Source of the DNA: Candidatus Omnitrophota bacterium
GTDB lineage: Bacteria > Omnitrophota > Gorgyraeia > Gygaellales > Profunditerraquicolaceae
NCBI GenBank assembly: GCA_016931435.1
Contig: JAFGET010000073.1
Coordinates: 1-7,915 of the forward strand
Reading direction: 5' to 3'
Length of the DNA stretch: 7,915 nt
Below the pieces are notes generated by a model. It did not search any database. It was not told where the DNA came from and saw only the letters and a list, made by a program, of their open reading frames with translations. Positions 5,827 to 7,915 of this stretch are shown in pieces. A program made the position numbers and the translations under genes. Position 1 is the stretch's first letter. The number at the start of each line of letters is the position of its first letter.

Positions 5827-6690
5827 TTAAATCTGATAGAGTTTAGGCATCATCAGGCTTGCCTGATGCATATGGGGAGTATAATATTTCAGGGAACAGG
5901 CTTTATTGCCTAGCCTGGCCTTAAGGCGCCTGGCTAGATGAGAAACCTTTATGTTCAGGGGATTGATCCTTTTGGAAGCGATCATAAAACAGTACTCACA
6001 GCCGCAGCTATAAGAAGGCATAGCCAGGCGCACGGGATTGACAAACTTCCATAATTTTTGAAGTTTTTTTGCCGTCGGCCTGACAATCAGTTCAAAATCC
6101 AAAAAAGGCCCGAGTTGAAAAATAGCAATACCGTTTTCGGTCAAGGCCTCATAAACTAATTTATAAAAATCGCCTTTGAATAAAACCTCCCCCGGGCCTA
6201 CGGGATCCGTGGAATCGACTACGATCACATCAAAGAAATTTTTGTATTTTTTTATAAACTCTTTGCCGTCGGTAAAAGAAAGATTAAGCCTCTTATCCGA
6301 AAATGCCCCTTTTGAGATAAAAGGCAGGTGTTTCTTTGCTACCTCTACTACCTGACTGTCGATTTCTACCTGATAAAGCTCCTCCAGGGGGTGCTTTGCC
6401 GCCTCCCGCATCACTCCTCCGTCTCCTCCTCCTACTACCAAGAATCTTTTAGGGGCAGGATGAGACAATAGCGGCACATGCGCGATCACTTCGTGGTAGA
6501 TAAATTCGTCGCTTTGCGAAAGCTGGATAATCCCGTCTAAAGCCAGCATTTTACCGAAACCGGGGCTTTCAAATATATGGATATCCTGGAACCTGCTTTT
6601 TCCTTTGAATATTTCTTTTTTTATAAGGAAGGCATCGCGCTTGCAACGCCGCACTCCGGGGAAAGAAGTCTCTAAAAACCACTTGTTCAT
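5827..6690 (-). CDS. speE: Spermidine synthase (polyamine aminopropyltransferase)
   Basis: This 287-aa protein is of normal length for the family. It transfers the aminopropyl group of decarboxylated SAM to putrescine or a similar amine, releasing methylthioadenosine, in the cytoplasm. Motifs in order are: LDGIIQLSQSDEFIYHE (51-67) from the N-terminal beta domain and gate, VVGGGDGG (85-92) for cofactor binding, VEID (108-111), DG (141-142), and the catalytic DSTDPVGPGE (159-168). YYTPHMHQASLMMP (269-282) is the usual C-terminal signature. Residues 226-234 (SYSCGCEYC) are cysteine-rich where many homologues have a Gly/Trp-containing loop, which may affect amine preference. The start overlaps the speD stop in ATGA (6687-6690), so the two are coupled, which fits their consecutive reactions. 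Acceptor specificity cannot be fixed from sequence alone. Confidence 0.95.
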   Translation of the reverse strand: MNKWFLETSFPGVRRCKRDAFLIKKEIFKGKSRFQDIHIFESPGFGKMLALDGIIQLSQSDEFIYHEVIAHVPLLSHPAPKRFLVVGGGDGGVMREAAKHPLEELYQVEIDSQVVEVAKKHLPFISKGAFSDKRLNLSFTDGKEFIKKYKNFFDVIVVDSTDPVGPGEVLFKGDFYKLVYEALTENGIAIFQLGPFLDFELIVRPTAKKLQKLWKFVNPVRLAMPSYSCGCEYCFMIASKRINPLNIKVSHLARRLKARLGNKACSLKYYTPHMHQASLMMPKLYQI

Positions 6691-7109
6691 GAGCTGCTTC
6701 TTATAACCTCTTTTATCCTGACTTGGCGGGGGGAAAACTTATTCTTCAGGTATTCTAAGGCCTGATAAGGCTGGGTATTTTTACCGCAGGTAAAAATATC
6801 GATAGATATATAATCGTGCTCGGGCCAGGTGTGGATGGCGATATGAGACTCTGCTAACAGGATCACTCCGGTGACCCCCTGTACGGGAAACTTATGCACG
6901 ATTGTCTTAATGGGTGTATTATTAGCTGCTAAGGCCGCCTCGAAGAGCAACTTTTCAATCTCTTCCGTATCCTCAATATTGTTTTTAGGAGCCATGAAAT
7001 CAGCTAAAAGATGGACGGAAGCAAGGCATTCTTCCTCAGCCGGAAAATCTTTCAAAGTCAACGTCTTTACCGTACTTTTTACCTTCTCTTGAAATTCTAA
7101 TTTTCCCAT
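6687..7109 (-). CDS. speD: S-adenosylmethionine decarboxylase proenzyme, prokaryotic class 1B
   Basis: This 140-aa pyruvoyl-dependent decarboxylase converts SAM to decarboxylated SAM, the aminopropyl donor for SpeE. The autocleavage site is E87-S88 within LLAESHIAIHTWPEH (84-98); Ser88 becomes the pyruvoyl group. H93 and C108 (IDIFTCG) lie 5 and 20 residues after the serine, the same spacing as Ser63/His68/Cys83 in the Thermotoga maritima enzyme. VHLLADF (32-38) is another family motif. The N-terminus is about 25 residues longer than the shortest homologues. It is the first gene of the operon. AAAGGAG at 7127-7121 lies 11 nt upstream of the ATG, and a second GGAG directly precedes it. Maturation to two chains is expected from the family. 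Confidence 0.96.
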   Translation of the reverse strand: MGKLEFQEKVKSTVKTLTLKDFPAEEECLASVHLLADFMAPKNNIEDTEEIEKLLFEAALAANNTPIKTIVHKFPVQGVTGVILLAESHIAIHTWPEHDYISIDIFTCGKNTQPYQALEYLKNKFSPRQVRIKEVIRSSS

Positions 7110-7120
7110 CTCCGGAATTT

Positions 7121-7127
7121 CTCCTTT
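7121..7127 (-). promoter_or_regulatory. Ribosome binding site of speD
   Basis: AAAGGAG on the minus strand is a strong Shine-Dalgarno match, but lies 11 nt from the ATG at 7109, slightly long. A GGAG abutting the start is too close to serve. The long spacing may be natural or may reflect local structure. Confidence 0.6.
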
Positions 7128-7142
7128 TTTTTGCTTTTTTAT

Positions 7143-7171
7143 ATTTTATCGGTATTTTTTAAAAAAAGCAA
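7143..7171 (-). promoter_or_regulatory. Proximal promoter candidate for the speD operon
   Basis: On the minus strand, TTGCTT (7171-7166), a 17-bp spacer and TAAAAT (7148-7143) give a weak -35 with a good -10. The transcript would start near 7136, leaving a leader of about 27 nt. The spacer is an A/T-tract. It competes with the extended -10 further upstream as the real start. Confidence 0.35.
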
Positions 7172-7195
7172 ATATTTTCTTAACTTTTTATATAT

Positions 7196-7224
7196 TTGAC
7201 AGCCCTCCAAATAATCGCTAAAAT
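7196..7224 (+). promoter_or_regulatory. Strong sigma70-type promoter for the O-antigen-ligase-like gene
   Basis: TTGACA (7196-7201), a 17-bp spacer and TAAAAT (7219-7224, 5 of 6) make a near-consensus promoter. The expected transcription start, about 7 nt after the -10, is at 7230-7232, only 2-4 nt before the ATG at 7234. The mRNA would be leaderless or nearly so. Confidence 0.65.
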
Positions 7225-7231
7225 TATACCA
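7223..7231 (-). promoter_or_regulatory. Extended -10 promoter candidate (TGGTATAAT) for the speD operon
   Basis: The minus strand reads TGGTATAAT (7231-7223), a perfect extended -10 that needs little -35 contribution. Transcription would start near 7216 and produce a leader of about 107 nt before speD. It overlaps the -10 of the plus-strand promoter at 7219-7224, so polymerases on the two strands would exclude each other. Confidence 0.45.
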
Positions 7232-7233
7232 TA

Positions 7234-7915
7234 ATGTTCATATTTATTCTAGCCCTAATCTTTATTCGGCCGTTTATCCCGTCACTTGCTTTACCTTATT
7301 TTAATTTCTTATATTCCGCCTTATTTTTACTGTCTCTTTTCTTATGGATAATCGTCAAAAAAGCTGACTTATCCGCCATGCATGAACTTAAATATCCGCT
7401 GGTCTTGTTTTCTCTGGCGCTATTTCTTTCTTTTCTTTTATCTGATAATAAAACCTCGGGGCTCAAGGATGCTTTTAATTACATAAGCGGGATCATGCTT
7501 TTAATAACTGCCTCCTCTTTTGATCTCAACAATAAAAAAAATATCTTAAGGATCGTTATCCTGGCGGGTTTTATCGTAAGCCTGTTGGCGATACACCAAT
7601 ATTTTTTTGGGCTAAAACATACCCTGGATTATATGCACAAAACAGAGATCGCCGACCCTTTTGCCATAAGTTATTTGACGAGAAAACGCGCGTTTTTCCC
7701 GTTTATCACTCCCAATATATTGGCGAGCTATTTGATCATAGTCATCTTCCTTGCTCTTGAAAACAAGAGGCGTCTATTTATCCTGCCTTTTTTATTCTTC
7801 GCTCTCTTATTAACAAAATCGATGGGGGGACTCTTGAGTCTTTTCTTGGCTCTTATGGTATATTTCTACCTGAAGAAAAAAGTAAAAAGAGAGAAAAGCC
7901 TGCTTCTGCTCATGC
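7234..7915 (+). CDS. O-antigen ligase/polymerase-like membrane protein, C-terminus cut by the window edge
   Basis: The first 227 codons are in the window and the gene runs off the right edge. It is a very hydrophobic polytopic membrane protein with about six helices visible, roughly at residues 1-20, 24-42, 53-70, 81-95, 104-121 and 160-178, followed by another at 181-213. The segment RAFFPFITPNILASYL (152-167), followed by LLLTKSMGGLLSL (191-203), matches the pattern of the O-antigen ligase/Wzy family (PF04932-type), where a region like this precedes the periplasmic catalytic loop. That loop lies beyond the window. The family joins or polymerises lipid-linked glycans in the inner membrane. 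An in-frame TAA at 7219-7221 leaves ATG 7234 as the only sensible start, and no ribosome binding site precedes it. Ligase and polymerase cannot be told apart here. Confidence 0.8.
   Translation, partial: MFIFILALIFIRPFIPSLALPYFNFLYSALFLLSLFLWIIVKKADLSAMHELKYPLVLFSLALFLSFLLSDNKTSGLKDAFNYISGIMLLITASSFDLNNKKNILRIVILAGFIVSLLAIHQYFFGLKHTLDYMHKTEIADPFAISYLTRKRAFFPFITPNILASYLIIVIFLALENKRRLFILPFLFFALLLTKSMGGLLSLFLALMVYFYLKKKVKREKSLLLLM

Overview
The window looks like a chromosomal stretch from an uncultured, AT-leaning Gram-negative-type bacterium. Supporting signs are a likely lipoprotein or secreted HEAT-repeat protein, an O-antigen-ligase-type membrane protein, tightly packed operons with 1-4 bp overlaps, and a tRNA with an encoded CCA. 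The gene mix (PF14907-type nucleotidyltransferase, O-antigen ligase, SpeD/SpeE, free-standing SET protein) fits a candidate phylum such as Omnitrophota. That is an inference from gene style, and no phylogenetic marker settles it.

Layout. Bases 1-866 (minus) hold the N-terminal 288 codons of a PF14907-like nucleotidyltransferase that runs off the left edge. Bases 867-1096 are a divergent intergenic region with a good sigma70-type promoter, a long imperfect inverted repeat, and a 5' leader that can fold over the GTG start of the next gene. Bases 1097-3732 (plus) hold two translationally coupled exported proteins: a 740-aa HEAT-repeat protein whose C-terminus looks like a papain/transglutaminase-type Cys-His domain, and a 137-aa protein of unknown function. 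Bases 3733-4080 lie between convergent units and contain two 120-bp tandem repeats. Each repeat starts with a 16-bp copy of the 3' end of the adjacent tRNA-Leu(GAG) gene (4078-4163, minus).

Bases 4276-7109 (minus) form a four-gene operon in the order speD, speE, saccharopine-dehydrogenase-like, SET-domain methyltransferase, with junctions of ATGA overlap, 1-bp gap and GTGA overlap. SpeD makes decarboxylated S-adenosylmethionine and SpeE uses it as aminopropyl donor for a polyamine, normally putrescine to spermidine. The third gene encodes a small NAD(P)-dependent oxidoreductase of unknown substrate. The fourth encodes a protein-lysine methyltransferase that also consumes SAM. Bases 7110-7233 carry overlapping divergent promoters. 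From 7234 to the right edge (plus) is the first 227 codons of an O-antigen ligase/polymerase-like membrane protein, apparently translated from a leaderless or nearly leaderless mRNA.

The two points most worth following are the tRNA-3'-end/120-bp tandem repeat block and the four-gene polyamine/SDH-like/SET operon. No defence system, CRISPR array, integrase or transposase is visible.
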